A DNA stretch of 64,000 bases from Micromonospora saelicesensis. Lineage in GTDB: Bacteria > Actinomycetota > Actinomycetes > Mycobacteriales > Micromonosporaceae. The notes beneath the pieces were generated by a model. That model searched no databases and was not told the origin of the DNA. It saw nothing but the letters and a program-made list of their open reading frames with translations. Both the position numbers and the translations under genes were made by a program. Each line of letters starts with the position of its first letter. Within the stretch, counting starts at the first letter, position 1. Location of the stretch: positions 558,001-622,000 of the forward strand of contig NZ_FMCR01000003.1 of assembly GCF_900091575.1 (NCBI RefSeq), read 5' to 3'. This document shows positions 38,133 through 47,596 of the stretch, piece after piece.

Positions 38133-39506
38133 ATGTCCGTTCGCACCTTCCACGGAGGCCGGCTCCTGCTCGCCCTGACCACCGCCCTGACCGGAGTTGT
38201 CGCGGTCGCGTCGCCGGCTGTCGCCGATCCCGGTGGGACGCCAGCGCCGGCCGCCCCGCTGGCCGTCGCGTTCGACACCGCCGCCGCGCGGTACGACGTG
38301 CCACGCGACCTGCTGGTGGCGCTGGGGTACGCCGAGTCGCGGCTGGACATGCACGCCCGCACACCAAGCGCGACAGGCGGTCACGGGCTGATGCACCTGG
38401 CGAGCGCCCCCGGCGTGCGCACTCTGGACGAGGCTGCCGCGCTCACCCGGCTCAGTCCGGCCGCGCTGCGGACCGAACCCGCGGCGAACGTGCTCGGGGC
38501 GGCGGCCGTGCTGCGCTCGTACGCCGACCAGGCCGGCCTCACCGCCGTGACGCGCGACGACGTGAACGGTTGGTACGGAGCGGTCGTCCGGTACGGCGGC
38601 GCCAGCGAGCCGTCGGTCGCGCGGCTCTACGCCGACACCGTCTACGACCTGCTGCGGACCGGGTTCGCCGGGCGCGGCGAGGCGGTGGCCGGGCGACCGG
38701 TCGCGCCCCGGCGGGGTGGCCTGGAGCGGGCCGCCGTGCTCGGCGGGATCGGCACCCTGAGCACCGACTACGGGCCGGCCGCGTGGGCGCCGGCCAGCAC
38801 GAGCAACTACACGGTGGCCAGTCGACCGGGCAGCCACCCGGTCACCCGCATCGTCATCCACATGACGCAGGGCTCGTACGCCGGTGCCGTCAGCTGGTTC
38901 CAGAACCCGGCCGCGCAGGCCAGCGCGCACTACACCTTCCGCTCCTCCGACGGGGCCGTCACCCAGTCGGTGCGGGAGAAGGACATCGCCTGGCACGCCG
39001 GCAACTGGACCTACAACACCGAGTCGATCGGCATCGAGCACGAGGGGTTCGTCGACAACCCCGCCTGGTTCACCGACGCGATGTACCGCGCCTCGGCCAC
39101 GCTCACCCGCAGCCTCGCCACGAAGTACGGCATACCCAGGGACCGGACGCACATCATCGCCCACCGCGAGGTGCCCGGTGCCACCCACACCGACCCGGGC
39201 CCGAACTGGAACTGGACCTACTACATGCAGTTGGTGAACGGGATCACCGGCATCGGCTCCGGCACGGTCAACACCGAGGCGTCCAGCCTCAACGTGCGCT
39301 CCGGCCCCGGTGCCAGCTATCCGGTCGTCGGCTCGGTCGCCGACGGCGCCACCGTCGCCGTCTACTGCCAGGCCGTCGGCAGCACGGTCACCGGCCCGTA
39401 CGGCACGACCGCCGTCTGGAACCGGATCGGCACCAACCGCTACGTCTCGGACGCCTTCGTGCTGACCGGCTACGACGGGTACATCCCGAACGTGCCGCGC
39501 TGCTGA
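38133..39506 (+). CDS. N-acetylmuramoyl-L-alanine amidase with transglycosylase-like N-terminus and SH3 tail
   Basis: A secreted protein of 457 residues. After the signal peptide comes a domain resembling lytic transglycosylases (LGYAESRLDMHARTPSATGG, with E68 in the place of the catalytic Glu). The amidase_2 domain runs from about 235 to 365, with zinc ligands H243 (IVIHMTQG), H352 and D354 (ATHTDPG), and IGIEHEG in the core. A C-terminal SH3-like domain (about 383-447) matches that of the M23 peptidase upstream. AAGGAGG precedes the ATG. The two genes, 66 bp apart, look like a cell-wall hydrolase pair. Confidence 0.87.
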   Translation: MSVRTFHGGRLLLALTTALTGVVAVASPAVADPGGTPAPAAPLAVAFDTAAARYDVPRDLLVALGYAESRLDMHARTPSATGGHGLMHLASAPGVRTLDEAAALTRLSPAALRTEPAANVLGAAAVLRSYADQAGLTAVTRDDVNGWYGAVVRYGGASEPSVARLYADTVYDLLRTGFAGRGEAVAGRPVAPRRGGLERAAVLGGIGTLSTDYGPAAWAPASTSNYTVASRPGSHPVTRIVIHMTQGSYAGAVSWFQNPAAQASAHYTFRSSDGAVTQSVREKDIAWHAGNWTYNTESIGIEHEGFVDNPAWFTDAMYRASATLTRSLATKYGIPRDRTHIIAHREVPGATHTDPGPNWNWTYYMQLVNGITGIGSGTVNTEASSLNVRSGPGASYPVVGSVADGATVAVYCQAVGSTVTGPYGTTAVWNRIGTNRYVSDAFVLTGYDGYIPNVPRC

Positions 39507-39529
39507 GTGCGCGGTACGACCACGGCCGC

Positions 39530-40111
39530 TCAGGCGGTCGCCGACGAGTCGAAGAGCAGGTCCAGCTGGGCGTCCAGCGCGCCCAGTGCCTGCTCGGCGG
39601 TGTACTGCCCGCCCAGCAGATAGACGCCGAGCCCCTCCATCAGCGCCAGCAGGCCGGCCGCGGCGGCGGCACCGTGGCCGTCGGGCAGGACGCTGGCGAT
39701 GAACCCGGTGAACTGCGCGGTGTCCTCGTGCAGGCTGGGCGCGGCCGACGGTCGCACCGCCGTGTAAGCGAGGAACGCGAGTGCCACCCGCCCGTTGTCG
39801 CGGGTGCGTTCGTCGAGCGGCAACAGCGCGGCGAGCATCGTGCGCAGCAGCAGCCGAGGCGACGGGGTCTCGCCCAGCCCTGCCACCGCCTCGGTGACCC
39901 GGAGCTGGCTGCGCTCCCGCACCACGCTCAACGCGAACGCCATCATCTCGTCCTTGGTCCGGAAGTAGTGCTGGACCATCCCGGCGGACACGCCGGCCGC
40001 GGCAGCCACGTGTCGGAGGCTGACGGCCTCCAGGCCCTGGTCCGCGGCGACCCGCATCAGCGCGTCCGCGATGAGGGTGCGTCGCTCCTGGTGATCGACC
40101 TTCTTGGGCAT
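39530..40111 (-). CDS. TetR-family regulator
   Basis: A regulator of 193 residues with the N-terminal helix-turn-helix LRHVAAAAGVSAGMVQHYFRTKDEM (about 37-61) and a helical ligand domain of the BetI-like type. It lies 52 bp after the membrane protein gene and reads the same way, as the last gene of the PEP-binding enzyme operon. The palindrome at 43281-43300 before that operon is its likely target (inference). Confidence 0.88.
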   Translation of the reverse strand: MPKKVDHQERRTLIADALMRVAADQGLEAVSLRHVAAAAGVSAGMVQHYFRTKDEMMAFALSVVRERSQLRVTEAVAGLGETPSPRLLLRTMLAALLPLDERTRDNGRVALAFLAYTAVRPSAAPSLHEDTAQFTGFIASVLPDGHGAAAAAGLLALMEGLGVYLLGGQYTAEQALGALDAQLDLLFDSSATA

Positions 40112-40163
40112 GGCCTCGATCGTTTCACAGTGGGTGGCCCGGGAGACTCCGCCGGCGCGGCGG

Positions 40164-40829
40164 TCACCGGCTGACGGTCTGGCTCACCGGAGTGCCCCGC
40201 GCGCTGCGCAGCAGGCCGTCCGGGTCGTCGGCGTACAGTCGCAGCTCGTTGACCGGCGTGGACCCGGCCTTCGGCAGGTCGAAGGTCAGCGGCCGACGCA
40301 GCAGGACGTCGATGCTGGTCTGGCTGCCGACCGAGATGGACACCACCCGGCGGTCGCCCTCCTGCTCGACCTGCACCGATCTGCTCGACGGCAGCGAACG
40401 GTAGCGCTTGCGCAACGCCTCGACGTCCGTCCACGGGATCCAGATGTCGACGCCCCAGCTGAGCCGCACCCGCAGGCCCCGGTCGCCCACGACGTGGGGG
40501 TGGATCGTCATGCTGGCGAACAGGCCGATCATCCAGAGCAGACCCCAGATGCCGAGGCCCAGCACGATCCAGCGGGCGGGCCGCCACGGCACCACGTGGG
40601 TGACCACCACGTCGAAGATCGGGATCTCCACGACCGACAGGCCGATGAAGATGCCCAGGATCGGCTTGACCACGCCGAGGTAGCCGAACGGCTCGTCGCC
40701 GGGCCCCAGCGGCAGTGGACGACGCCGCGCCCACACGTACAGGCTGCGCCACGTCGCGGCCTCGGCCTCGGCCGCCCGACGCAGCAGCGGGCCCACCCGC
40801 GCCCTGGCCGGTGTCTTGGTGTCCGTCAT
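40164..40829 (-). CDS. Membrane protein of unknown function
   Basis: A protein of 221 residues with about three hydrophobic helices in the middle (VVKPILGIFIGLSVVEIPIF, WIVLGLGIWGLLWMIGLFA) and a soluble C-terminal part rich in beta strands (DIWIPWTDVEALRKRYRSL, then VEQEGDRRVVSISVGSQ) that could be a PH-like domain. I do not recognise a family. The ATG overlaps the stop of the PEP-binding enzyme gene (ATGA), so they are coupled. Confidence 0.65.
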   Translation of the reverse strand: MTDTKTPARARVGPLLRRAAEAEAATWRSLYVWARRRPLPLGPGDEPFGYLGVVKPILGIFIGLSVVEIPIFDVVVTHVVPWRPARWIVLGLGIWGLLWMIGLFASMTIHPHVVGDRGLRVRLSWGVDIWIPWTDVEALRKRYRSLPSSRSVQVEQEGDRRVVSISVGSQTSIDVLLRRPLTFDLPKAGSTPVNELRLYADDPDGLLRSARGTPVSQTVSR

Positions 40830-43264
40830 GGTCGTCCTTCCTGCTCGCGGGCCGACGGTGCGTGCAGCGTGACGGTTCCGGCGCCGCCGTCCACTGTGAC
40901 GAGCTGCCCGGTGGTGATGGTCCGGGTGGCGTCCGGCACGCAGATGACGGCGGGAATGCCGTACTCACGGGCCACCGTCGGGCCGTGCGCCATGATCGCG
41001 CCGGTCTCGGTGACCAGCGCCGCCGCAGTAAGGAACAGCGGGGTCCAGCCGGGGTCCGTGGTCGCGGCGACCAGGACTTCGCCGGGCTCGACGTGGGCGG
41101 TGCCCGGGTCGTGCACGACCCGGGCGGGCCCGCTCACCCGGCCCGCCGACGCACCCACTCCGGCGAGCGTCCCGTCGCCGGTCGACGCCGCCGGCAGGAC
41201 GGTCTCCACATCCGTACCGTCGGAGAGCAGTGCCACCGGCACTGTCCGACGCCGTAGCTCCCGGCGGTGCACGGCCCGTCGGGCGGTGACGGTGCCGCGC
41301 AGATCGACACCCTGGTGTACGACGGTGTGCACCTCGTCGAGGGTCAGGAACATGATGTCGTCGGGCTGGTCCAGCGACCCGCGGGCGTGCAGGTCGCCGC
41401 CGATGAGCAGCAGTTGGCGACGGGTCTCGCGCAACGGGTACAGCCCGGCGAACTTGCCGGCCTCGCGCAGGCCGGCCAACGACCGCGCCCGGCGCAACAG
41501 GAAACCGGCGACCGTGCCCCGCACCGGCCGCCGACGGCGAACTCGGGTGACCAGTTCCTCCAGCGCTGCCTCGGCCGCCGAGGCGGCCCGCCGGAAGCGC
41601 TGGTCGGGGCCCTGTTGCGGATCGGTGACCCGCAGGTAGTTGGCGACCGCGGCGAAGACCGGCGTGGGGTCCTCCGCCCAGCGCGGCACCCCGAGGTCGA
41701 CTTCGGCGACGCCCCGATGCCCGTAGACGTCCAGGAAGGCCGCCATGCCGATGTCGGGCAGCGTTCCGCGCAGGTGGCGTGCGGCCAACTCGGCCGGCGG
41801 GGTGTCGAGGAGGAGTTGGCGGTGCTCGCCAACGCCCTGGGCGAGCCGCCACAGGGCCAGGTCCATCTCGATGGTGACGTTGTGCGGCATGCCGCCGAGC
41901 ACGGTGTGGATCTCGTCCGGGCCGGCGACGCCCTTGAGCAGCGCGGTCGGCAGGGCGGCGGCGAGCATCCCGGCGACGATCGGCCACATGATCGCGTCGG
42001 CGCTGTCGTCGGCGTCGTCCTGCGCCTGCACGAAGCGCAGCCGATCGGCGGTGGTACGCAGGTCGGCCGGGGCGGCGGAGCTTACCCTCAGCTGCTCGAT
42101 CGCCTCGAACATCCGGGTCCGCGTGGCCTCGGGACGGGCCAGCGCCCGCAGGATCCCCACCACCGCGCGGCGGGCCGTCCGCAGCGACGCCGCCCCCGGT
42201 GCCCCACCGCGCCGGGCGCCGCCGCTGCTCGGGGCGAACCCGGGATCGGCCAGCACGTGCTGCATCACCGCCTGGGCGCGCGGCCCGAAGTCGACAGCCA
42301 GGAGCTTCACGAGCCGCTTGCGGGACGACCGGTCGCGCGCGAGGTCGGTCAGGTCGCCGTAGAGGCGGCCGCCGATGTCGACGATCTCGACCCGCACCCC
42401 GAGCGCGGCGAGCATCGCGGCGATCTGCGTCCGCAGGGTCGACATGCCCATCGGGGTGACCGGTTGCAGCATGCCCTGGACGTGCCCCAATTCCAGGTAG
42501 ACGCGGGGGAGGGGCTTCTCGCTGAGCGGTGGGGCGGGGAACAGGCTGGTGATCGGCCGGGACTGGAGGAGCCACAGCGCGTCGTCCGCGTCGATGGCCC
42601 ACTCGACATCCTGCGGGCAGCCGAAGTGGGCCTGCAACCGCTCGCCGGTGGCGCGGAGGCGGGCCAGTTGCGTGGATGTCAGGCATCCGGCCTCGGTCCG
42701 CGTGACGTCGTCGAGGATGTAGTGGTCGACGGCGGCGGCACCGTCCACCACTGTCGTGCCGAGGCCGGCAGCGGCGTCGACGGCCATCTCGTCGCGGCGC
42801 CCGGTCAGCGGGTTCGCGGTGAACAGCACTCCGGCCACCGTGGGTGCAACCATGCGCTGCACGACGACGGCCATCCGCACCGTTTGGTGATCGATGCCGC
42901 GGGCGTCGCGGTAGGCGGTCGCGCGGTCGCCGTGCAGCGAGGCCCAGCATTTCTCGATGGCGGCGATCAGCTCGGCGGTGCCGGTGACGTCGAGGACGGT
43001 GTCCTGCTGCCCGGCGAAGCTCGCGTCCGGCAGGTCCTCGGCTGTGGCGCTGGAGCGCACCGCCACCGGGCCCGCGCCGAGCCGCTGGTACGCGGCGGCG
43101 ACCTCGGCCGTGGGGACGACGCCGAGCCGGTGTGCCTCGGTGGTGACGCAGAAACCGTCGGGGACCCGCTCGCCGTGCCGGATCAGCTCGCCCAGCCCGG
43201 CCGCCTTGCCGCCGACCAGGGCGGTCATCTCGGCGGTCACCTCGGACAACGCGATCACGTGCAT
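40826..43264 (-). CDS. PEP/pyruvate-binding phosphotransferase (PPDK/Rph-like)
   Basis: A cytosolic protein of 812 residues with the three-part layout of PEP synthase and rifampin phosphotransferase. The N-terminal ATP-grasp domain (about 1-250) has VGGKAAGLGELIRHG, AVRSSATAEDLPDASFAGQQDTVL and WLLQSRPI. A long helical middle part could hold the acceptor substrate. The C-terminal swivelling His domain has TETGAIMAHGPTVAREYGIPAVI, with the phospho-carrier His in place. It could phosphorylate a small molecule from ATP. No rifamycin-type inverted repeat is seen upstream, so rifampin as substrate is only a guess. The ATG at 43264 starts the conserved domain. Confidence 0.82.
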   Translation of the reverse strand: MHVIALSEVTAEMTALVGGKAAGLGELIRHGERVPDGFCVTTEAHRLGVVPTAEVAAAYQRLGAGPVAVRSSATAEDLPDASFAGQQDTVLDVTGTAELIAAIEKCWASLHGDRATAYRDARGIDHQTVRMAVVVQRMVAPTVAGVLFTANPLTGRRDEMAVDAAAGLGTTVVDGAAAVDHYILDDVTRTEAGCLTSTQLARLRATGERLQAHFGCPQDVEWAIDADDALWLLQSRPITSLFPAPPLSEKPLPRVYLELGHVQGMLQPVTPMGMSTLRTQIAAMLAALGVRVEIVDIGGRLYGDLTDLARDRSSRKRLVKLLAVDFGPRAQAVMQHVLADPGFAPSSGGARRGGAPGAASLRTARRAVVGILRALARPEATRTRMFEAIEQLRVSSAAPADLRTTADRLRFVQAQDDADDSADAIMWPIVAGMLAAALPTALLKGVAGPDEIHTVLGGMPHNVTIEMDLALWRLAQGVGEHRQLLLDTPPAELAARHLRGTLPDIGMAAFLDVYGHRGVAEVDLGVPRWAEDPTPVFAAVANYLRVTDPQQGPDQRFRRAASAAEAALEELVTRVRRRRPVRGTVAGFLLRRARSLAGLREAGKFAGLYPLRETRRQLLLIGGDLHARGSLDQPDDIMFLTLDEVHTVVHQGVDLRGTVTARRAVHRRELRRRTVPVALLSDGTDVETVLPAASTGDGTLAGVGASAGRVSGPARVVHDPGTAHVEPGEVLVAATTDPGWTPLFLTAAALVTETGAIMAHGPTVAREYGIPAVICVPDATRTITTGQLVTVDGGAGTVTLHAPSAREQEGRP

Positions 43265-43280
43265 GGCAGCCCACTCTCGT

Positions 43281-43300
43281 TGCAATACAACTGCATTGCA
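43281..43300. promoter_or_regulatory. Candidate TetR operator
   Basis: TGCAATACAACTGCATTGCA has perfect 6-bp inverted arms (TGCAAT/ATTGCA), 17 bp before the PEP-binding enzyme start. A related half site (CTGCAATG) is at 43327-43334. The TetR gene at the end of the operon is the likely binder. Confidence 0.55.
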
Positions 43301-43386
43301 TCTGACCGTACCCGCTTGGCGATGCGACTGCAATGTCACCGCTGTGGGTGCGCCACCTCGGGGTCGGAACGTTGTCGGGATCTGCC

Positions 43387-44046
43387 ATGCTCGGGCCGGT
43401 GACGACCGGCCGCCCGACCAGAGCCCGTTCCCACCGCCGCCCTCGAAGCCGTGCCATCCGCGTCCTCCTCGCGCTCGTCGCGGCGGCGGCCGTCCTGGGC
43501 GTCGCGGTGGTCGCGGTGCCGATGCTGCGACCGGCCGGGCTGCGCCCGCTCTTCCAGATGCCGGTGACCTGCGGCGAGACGTGGCAGCTCAGCACCTATC
43601 CCGGTCACGACGACTACGACGTCGACTTCTTCCCGACCGAGGGCGAGACGTGGGGGCGGCCGGTGCTCGCCTCGTACGCCGGCACGGTCACAGTGGCCGG
43701 CATCAACGGCTCGCTGGGTGGTCGGAACCCGGAGAACCCGGACGGCCCACGGGGGCGCGGCGGCGGCTACTGGGTGAAGATCGACCACGGCGGCAAGTGG
43801 GAGACGCAGTACCTGCACATGCTCGAACCGCCACTGGTCGCTGTCGGTCAGAAGGTGGCCCAGGGTGACCAGATCGGGCGGCTCGGCAGCACCGGCAACT
43901 CCGGAGCCCCGCACCTGCACTACGAGCAGCGCCGCGGCTGGGACAAGGTCGAGACCCACTTCGACGGCACGCCGTCGGGCATTACCACCGACGAACGCGA
44001 ACAGATCCTGCGGCGGGTGAGCAACAACTGCCCGGCCGTCTCCTGA
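43387..44046 (+). CDS. Membrane-anchored M23 metallopeptidase
   Basis: A peptidase of about 219 residues. A basic N-terminus and one hydrophobic helix (IRVLLALVAAAAVLGVAVVAV) anchor or export it. The M23/LytM domain has H74 (TYPGHDDYDVD), D80, H144 (QYLHM) and H176/H178 (APHLHYE). It probably trims peptidoglycan peptides outside the cell. The start is uncertain: 43333 gives 18 more residues, and a GTG at 43399 is also possible. I chose the ATG at 43387, which has GGGA upstream. Confidence 0.8.
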   Translation: MLGPVTTGRPTRARSHRRPRSRAIRVLLALVAAAAVLGVAVVAVPMLRPAGLRPLFQMPVTCGETWQLSTYPGHDDYDVDFFPTEGETWGRPVLASYAGTVTVAGINGSLGGRNPENPDGPRGRGGGYWVKIDHGGKWETQYLHMLEPPLVAVGQKVAQGDQIGRLGSTGNSGAPHLHYEQRRGWDKVETHFDGTPSGITTDEREQILRRVSNNCPAVS

Positions 44047-44119
44047 GGACCGCAGTTTGCCCGGCGCGGCTCGGGGGCACTGATTCGGGGGACAGCGCAG
44101 ACGCAGGGAGGAGCCGGTC

Positions 44120-44350
44120 ATGGCCAAGGGTGACGTCGACACGTACCACGAGGACGGGCAGTGGAAGAACAAGCCGGAGGGCCAGGAGCGGGCCAGCAGC
44201 ACGCACGACGTGAAGGCTGACGCACAGGCCCAGGGCCGCGAGATGGCGGCCGACCGCGGCGTCGAACACGTGATCAAGAAGCAGGACGGCACGATCGGGG
44301 AGAAGAACACCTACCCCCGCAGCCGTGACCCTCGGGACATCGAGGGCTGA
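44120..44350 (+). CDS. Small DUF2188 protein
   Basis: A hydrophilic protein of 76 residues of the DUF2188 type: DVDTYHEDGQWKNKPEGQER at the start and VEHVIKKQDGTIGEKNTY near the end, the usual pattern of one small beta-hairpin repeat. GGGAGGAG precedes the ATG. The function is unknown. A clear intrinsic terminator follows. Confidence 0.8.
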   Translation: MAKGDVDTYHEDGQWKNKPEGQERASSTHDVKADAQAQGREMAADRGVEHVIKKQDGTIGEKNTYPRSRDPRDIEG

Positions 44351-44364
44351 CAGCTTCCAGTCTC

Positions 44365-44411
44365 AGCGGACCGACCTCCCCGGCATGACCGAGGGGGTCG
44401 GTCCGCTTTTG
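44365..44411 (+). terminator. Intrinsic terminator with T-tract
   Basis: AGCGGACCGACC (44365-44376) pairs with GGTCGGTCCGCT (44396-44407), followed by TTTTG, a classic rho-independent shape that is rarer in such GC-rich DNA. Confidence 0.85.
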
Positions 44412-44514
44412 TGCGGCCGGGCAGCCCGCCGGCTTTATCCCCATACGAGAAATATGGGTGTTTTTGGGGGGATATAGTCCAGCTCGGGACTGGAGTGAAA
44501 GCTGGGAGTGGGAC

Positions 44515-47500
44515 ATGTCGTTTCCGTGCCGGCGTCGTCCGAGCCGCATCGCAGCGCTGACGGTAGCCGTGACCGTGGGAGTTCTCGCGGTCGCGCCGCT
44601 CCCCGCGTGGGCGGCCGGGTCCGTGCTGTTCGACCAGCCGTTCCACAACAACACCCCGAACGGCGTCGGCGCGGTGGCGGTGCCGGGCGTGCCGGCCGCC
44701 ACCGCGAGCAACGTCGCCTGCCTGAGTGCGGCGGGCAACTCGACCATCGGCCCGCTACTGAGCTGCCCGACGGCGACCGATCCGCAGGGCTCGGGCAAGC
44801 TGCGGCTCACCCCGGCTGTCGCGAACCGGCAGGGCGGGGTGTTCGGTGCGGTGAGCGTGCCCACCTCCCAGGGGTTGCACGTCACCTTCAACACCTATCA
44901 GTACGGCGGGATCAGCACCGGAGCGGACGGCCTGGCGTTCGCGCTGGCCGCTGTCGACCCCGCCAACCCGCGGTCCCCGGCGGTGATCGGCCAGTCGGGC
45001 GGATCGCTGGGCTACTCGGCGGCGTTCAACGGCGGCTCGGTGGGACTGTCCAACGGCTACCTGGGCATCGGCCTGGACGTCTTCGGCAACTTCAGCAACA
45101 GCCTCTACCAGGGCACCGGTTGCACGAATCCGCCCTACATCTCGACCAATAACACGCGGGTCCCCGGCCAGGTGGTGATCCGTGGGCCGGGCCGCAACGG
45201 GGTCGGCTACTGCGCGATCAACAGCACCGCCACCAGCACCTCGTCGCCCGCAGTGGCGTTGCGCGCCAGCACCCGGGCCGCCTCGGTGGTGCCGGTCGAG
45301 GTGGTCGCCAACACCACCGCGTCCTCGTTCACCACCGACACCGGCATCACCGTTCCGGCCGGGGAGTACCGGGTCAGGTTCACCCCGGTCGGTGGGTCGG
45401 CGCGGACCCTGGCCGGCAGCCTTCCGGTCGTGTCGCCGAACCTGTACCCGTCGCCGTCCTGGCTGAACGCCAGCGGCTACCCCCGGCAGCTCGCCTTCGG
45501 CTGGGTTGGCTCCACCGGTTCGGTCACGGACTTCCACGAGATCGACAACGTCCGGGCGGTGAGCTTCAACCCGGTACCGGACCTGAACGTGTCGCAGACC
45601 AGCGCGGTCGGGGCCACCCCCCAGCCCGGTGATCCGGTCACCTACTCGATCACCGCCGGGGTCGATGCCGGGGCCACCGAGACAGCACCGATCTCGGTCA
45701 CCCAGACCGTGCCCACCGGTGTCGTGCCGCGCGGCGCGTTCGGCTCCGGCTGGGTCTGCGCCGCCCCGTCCGGGCAGACCATCACCTGCACGAACAGCAA
45801 CGGCCCGTTCGCCGGAGGAACGTCCCTGCCGCCGATCACGGTCGTGGCGACCGTCACCGGCACCGGGGTGACGCCGGCGCTGATCCAGACAGCGACGGTG
45901 GCGACCTCGTCGTCGATCGACGCGAACCCGGGTTACACCAGCTTCACCACGCCCGTCGCGCCGGCCACCGCACCGAGCGGCGTCACCGTCACGCCGGCGG
46001 AGAGCTCGATCTCCGGGGGCATCGCGGTCACCGTCGGCGGCAGCAATCTCACCGGCGCGACCGCGATCACCATCGGTACGGCCGCCGAGCAGCAGGCCGG
46101 TACCTCGGTGGTGCTGTTGCCGTGCAGCTCCGGCCCGGCGGCCGGATGCTTCACAGTGAACCCGAACGGCACGCTCGGCATCTCGGCCATGCCCGCCCGG
46201 TCCAGCCCGGCGACGGTCACGGTCAGCGTCGTCACCAGAGGCTCCACGGGATCGGCGAACTACGTCTACGCGTCCGCGCCGGGCACCCCGGCCACACCCA
46301 CCGCGACCGCAGGCCTCACCAGCGCCACGGTGAGCTGGACCGCGCCGGCGAACAACGGCAGCCCGATCACCAGCTACCTGATCACCCCGACCCGGGACGG
46401 CGTCACCCAACCGATCCTCACCTTCGACGCCTCCACCACCAGCCGCACCCTGACCGGGCTGACCGCCGGCGCGTCGTACACCTTCCGGGTGGCGGCGGTG
46501 AACGCGTACGGGACCGGCGTGGCCAGCCCACCCTCGGAGGCGGTGGTCCCGTACACAGTGCCGGGGGCGCCGACGAACACCTCGGCCACCGCCGGAACCA
46601 ACGCCGCCACGGTGAGCTGGACGGCCCCGGCCAACGGGGGGTCGCCGATCACCGGTTACACAGTGACGCCGTACCTCGGCGGGGTGGCGCAGACACCCCG
46701 GGCCTTCAGCGGAACAGCCACGACCCAGGTCGTCACCGGGCTGACCGCCGGTGCCACCTACACCTTCCGGGTGGCCGCGACGAACGCCGGCGGGACCGGC
46801 CCACAGTCGGACCCCTCCGGGTCGGTGACGGTCAACGCCCCGCCGACGCTGACCTTCCCACCGCCTCCACCGGGCAAGGCGTACGACCCGTACCAGTACC
46901 AGCTCACCGTGACCGGCGGCACCGGCCCGTTCGCCTGGTCGGTCAGCGCCGGGAGCCTGCCCGCCGGGCTGACCCTCGACCCGGTCACCGGCCTGCTCTC
47001 CGGCACGCCCACAGTGTCCGGCACGTTCCCGTTCACCGTCCGGGTGACCGACTCGTTCGACCAGTCCGCGACCCGACCGGTCGACCTGGTCATCACCCCG
47101 CTCGGTGGGCTCTCCATCAGCGTCCCGGCGATCTCGGCGCTCGGCACCGTCACCTCGGGCACGACCGGCGTCTCGGGCCAACTCGGCCCGGTGACCGTCA
47201 CCGACGACCGTGGGCCGTTCTCCGGCAACTGGGTCACCGTCGTCTCCAGTACCAGCTTCGCCACGGGCTCCGGCGCAGGTGGCGAGACCATCCCCAACAG
47301 CAACATCACGTACGCCTCCGGGCCCGCCCTTGCCAGCACCGGGGTCGGATCCTTCGTCCCGCAGCCCGGGGCGGTGCTGAACACCCCGCGCACGGCCGCG
47401 GGATGGTCCGGCCAAACGGGAGGCCCGAACTCCGCCACCTGGAACCCCACGCTGTTGGTGACCCTCCCGTCCGGAGTGGTGGTCGGCGACTACGTGGCGG

Positions 47501-47523
47501 TCGTGACGCACTCCGTCATCTAG
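44515..47523 (+). CDS. Large secreted lectin/Fn3 protein with C-terminal WxL-like domain
   Basis: A secreted protein of 1002 residues. A signal peptide (about 1-34) is followed by an L-type lectin-like domain (about 35-345, with GADGLAFALAAVDP and GYLGIGLDVFGNF). Next come a DUF11-like domain (about 360-480), an IPT/TIG-like domain (about 485-590), two fibronectin III repeats (about 597-775) and a putative-Ig domain (FAWSVSAGSLPAGLTLDPVT). The last 140 residues (from GGLSISVPAIS) match almost end to end the small secreted protein at 48691-49236. This C-terminal domain resembles WxL cell-surface domains. The large size and adhesive modules suggest a surface adhesin, possibly carbohydrate-binding. 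GGGAG precedes the ATG. Confidence 0.78.
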   Translation: MSFPCRRRPSRIAALTVAVTVGVLAVAPLPAWAAGSVLFDQPFHNNTPNGVGAVAVPGVPAATASNVACLSAAGNSTIGPLLSCPTATDPQGSGKLRLTPAVANRQGGVFGAVSVPTSQGLHVTFNTYQYGGISTGADGLAFALAAVDPANPRSPAVIGQSGGSLGYSAAFNGGSVGLSNGYLGIGLDVFGNFSNSLYQGTGCTNPPYISTNNTRVPGQVVIRGPGRNGVGYCAINSTATSTSSPAVALRASTRAASVVPVEVVANTTASSFTTDTGITVPAGEYRVRFTPVGGSARTLAGSLPVVSPNLYPSPSWLNASGYPRQLAFGWVGSTGSVTDFHEIDNVRAVSFNPVPDLNVSQTSAVGATPQPGDPVTYSITAGVDAGATETAPISVTQTVPTGVVPRGAFGSGWVCAAPSGQTITCTNSNGPFAGGTSLPPITVVATVTGTGVTPALIQTATVATSSSIDANPGYTSFTTPVAPATAPSGVTVTPAESSISGGIAVTVGGSNLTGATAITIGTAAEQQAGTSVVLLPCSSGPAAGCFTVNPNGTLGISAMPARSSPATVTVSVVTRGSTGSANYVYASAPGTPATPTATAGLTSATVSWTAPANNGSPITSYLITPTRDGVTQPILTFDASTTSRTLTGLTAGASYTFRVAAVNAYGTGVASPPSEAVVPYTVPGAPTNTSATAGTNAATVSWTAPANGGSPITGYTVTPYLGGVAQTPRAFSGTATTQVVTGLTAGATYTFRVAATNAGGTGPQSDPSGSVTVNAPPTLTFPPPPPGKAYDPYQYQLTVTGGTGPFAWSVSAGSLPAGLTLDPVTGLLSGTPTVSGTFPFTVRVTDSFDQSATRPVDLVITPLGGLSISVPAISALGTVTSGTTGVSGQLGPVTVTDDRGPFSGNWVTVVSSTSFATGSGAGGETIPNSNITYASGPALASTGVGSFVPQPGAVLNTPRTAAGWSGQTGGPNSATWNPTLLVTLPSGVVVGDYVAVVTHSVI

Positions 47524-47596
47524 ACGAGTAGGTCCAACTCCGGGGCCTACGGAACTTCCAGCATGCGCGTTGGCTGCTCGGCATGCCGAGGCGCTG

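Noticed and set aside
43281..43300. Rifamycin-associated element before the Rph-like gene
   Set aside because: The palindrome here does not resemble the known GC-rich inverted repeat linked to rifampin inactivation genes.
40965..43595. Frame of 876 residues antiparallel or shifted to the PEP-binding enzyme
   Set aside because: Arg/Pro/Gly-rich translation without motifs, typical of a shadow frame in GC-rich DNA. The enzyme frame has full domain motifs.
44755..47511. Minus-strand frame of 918 residues opposite the lectin gene
   Set aside because: Low-complexity translation and no domains. The plus-strand frame has a signal peptide and recognisable modules.
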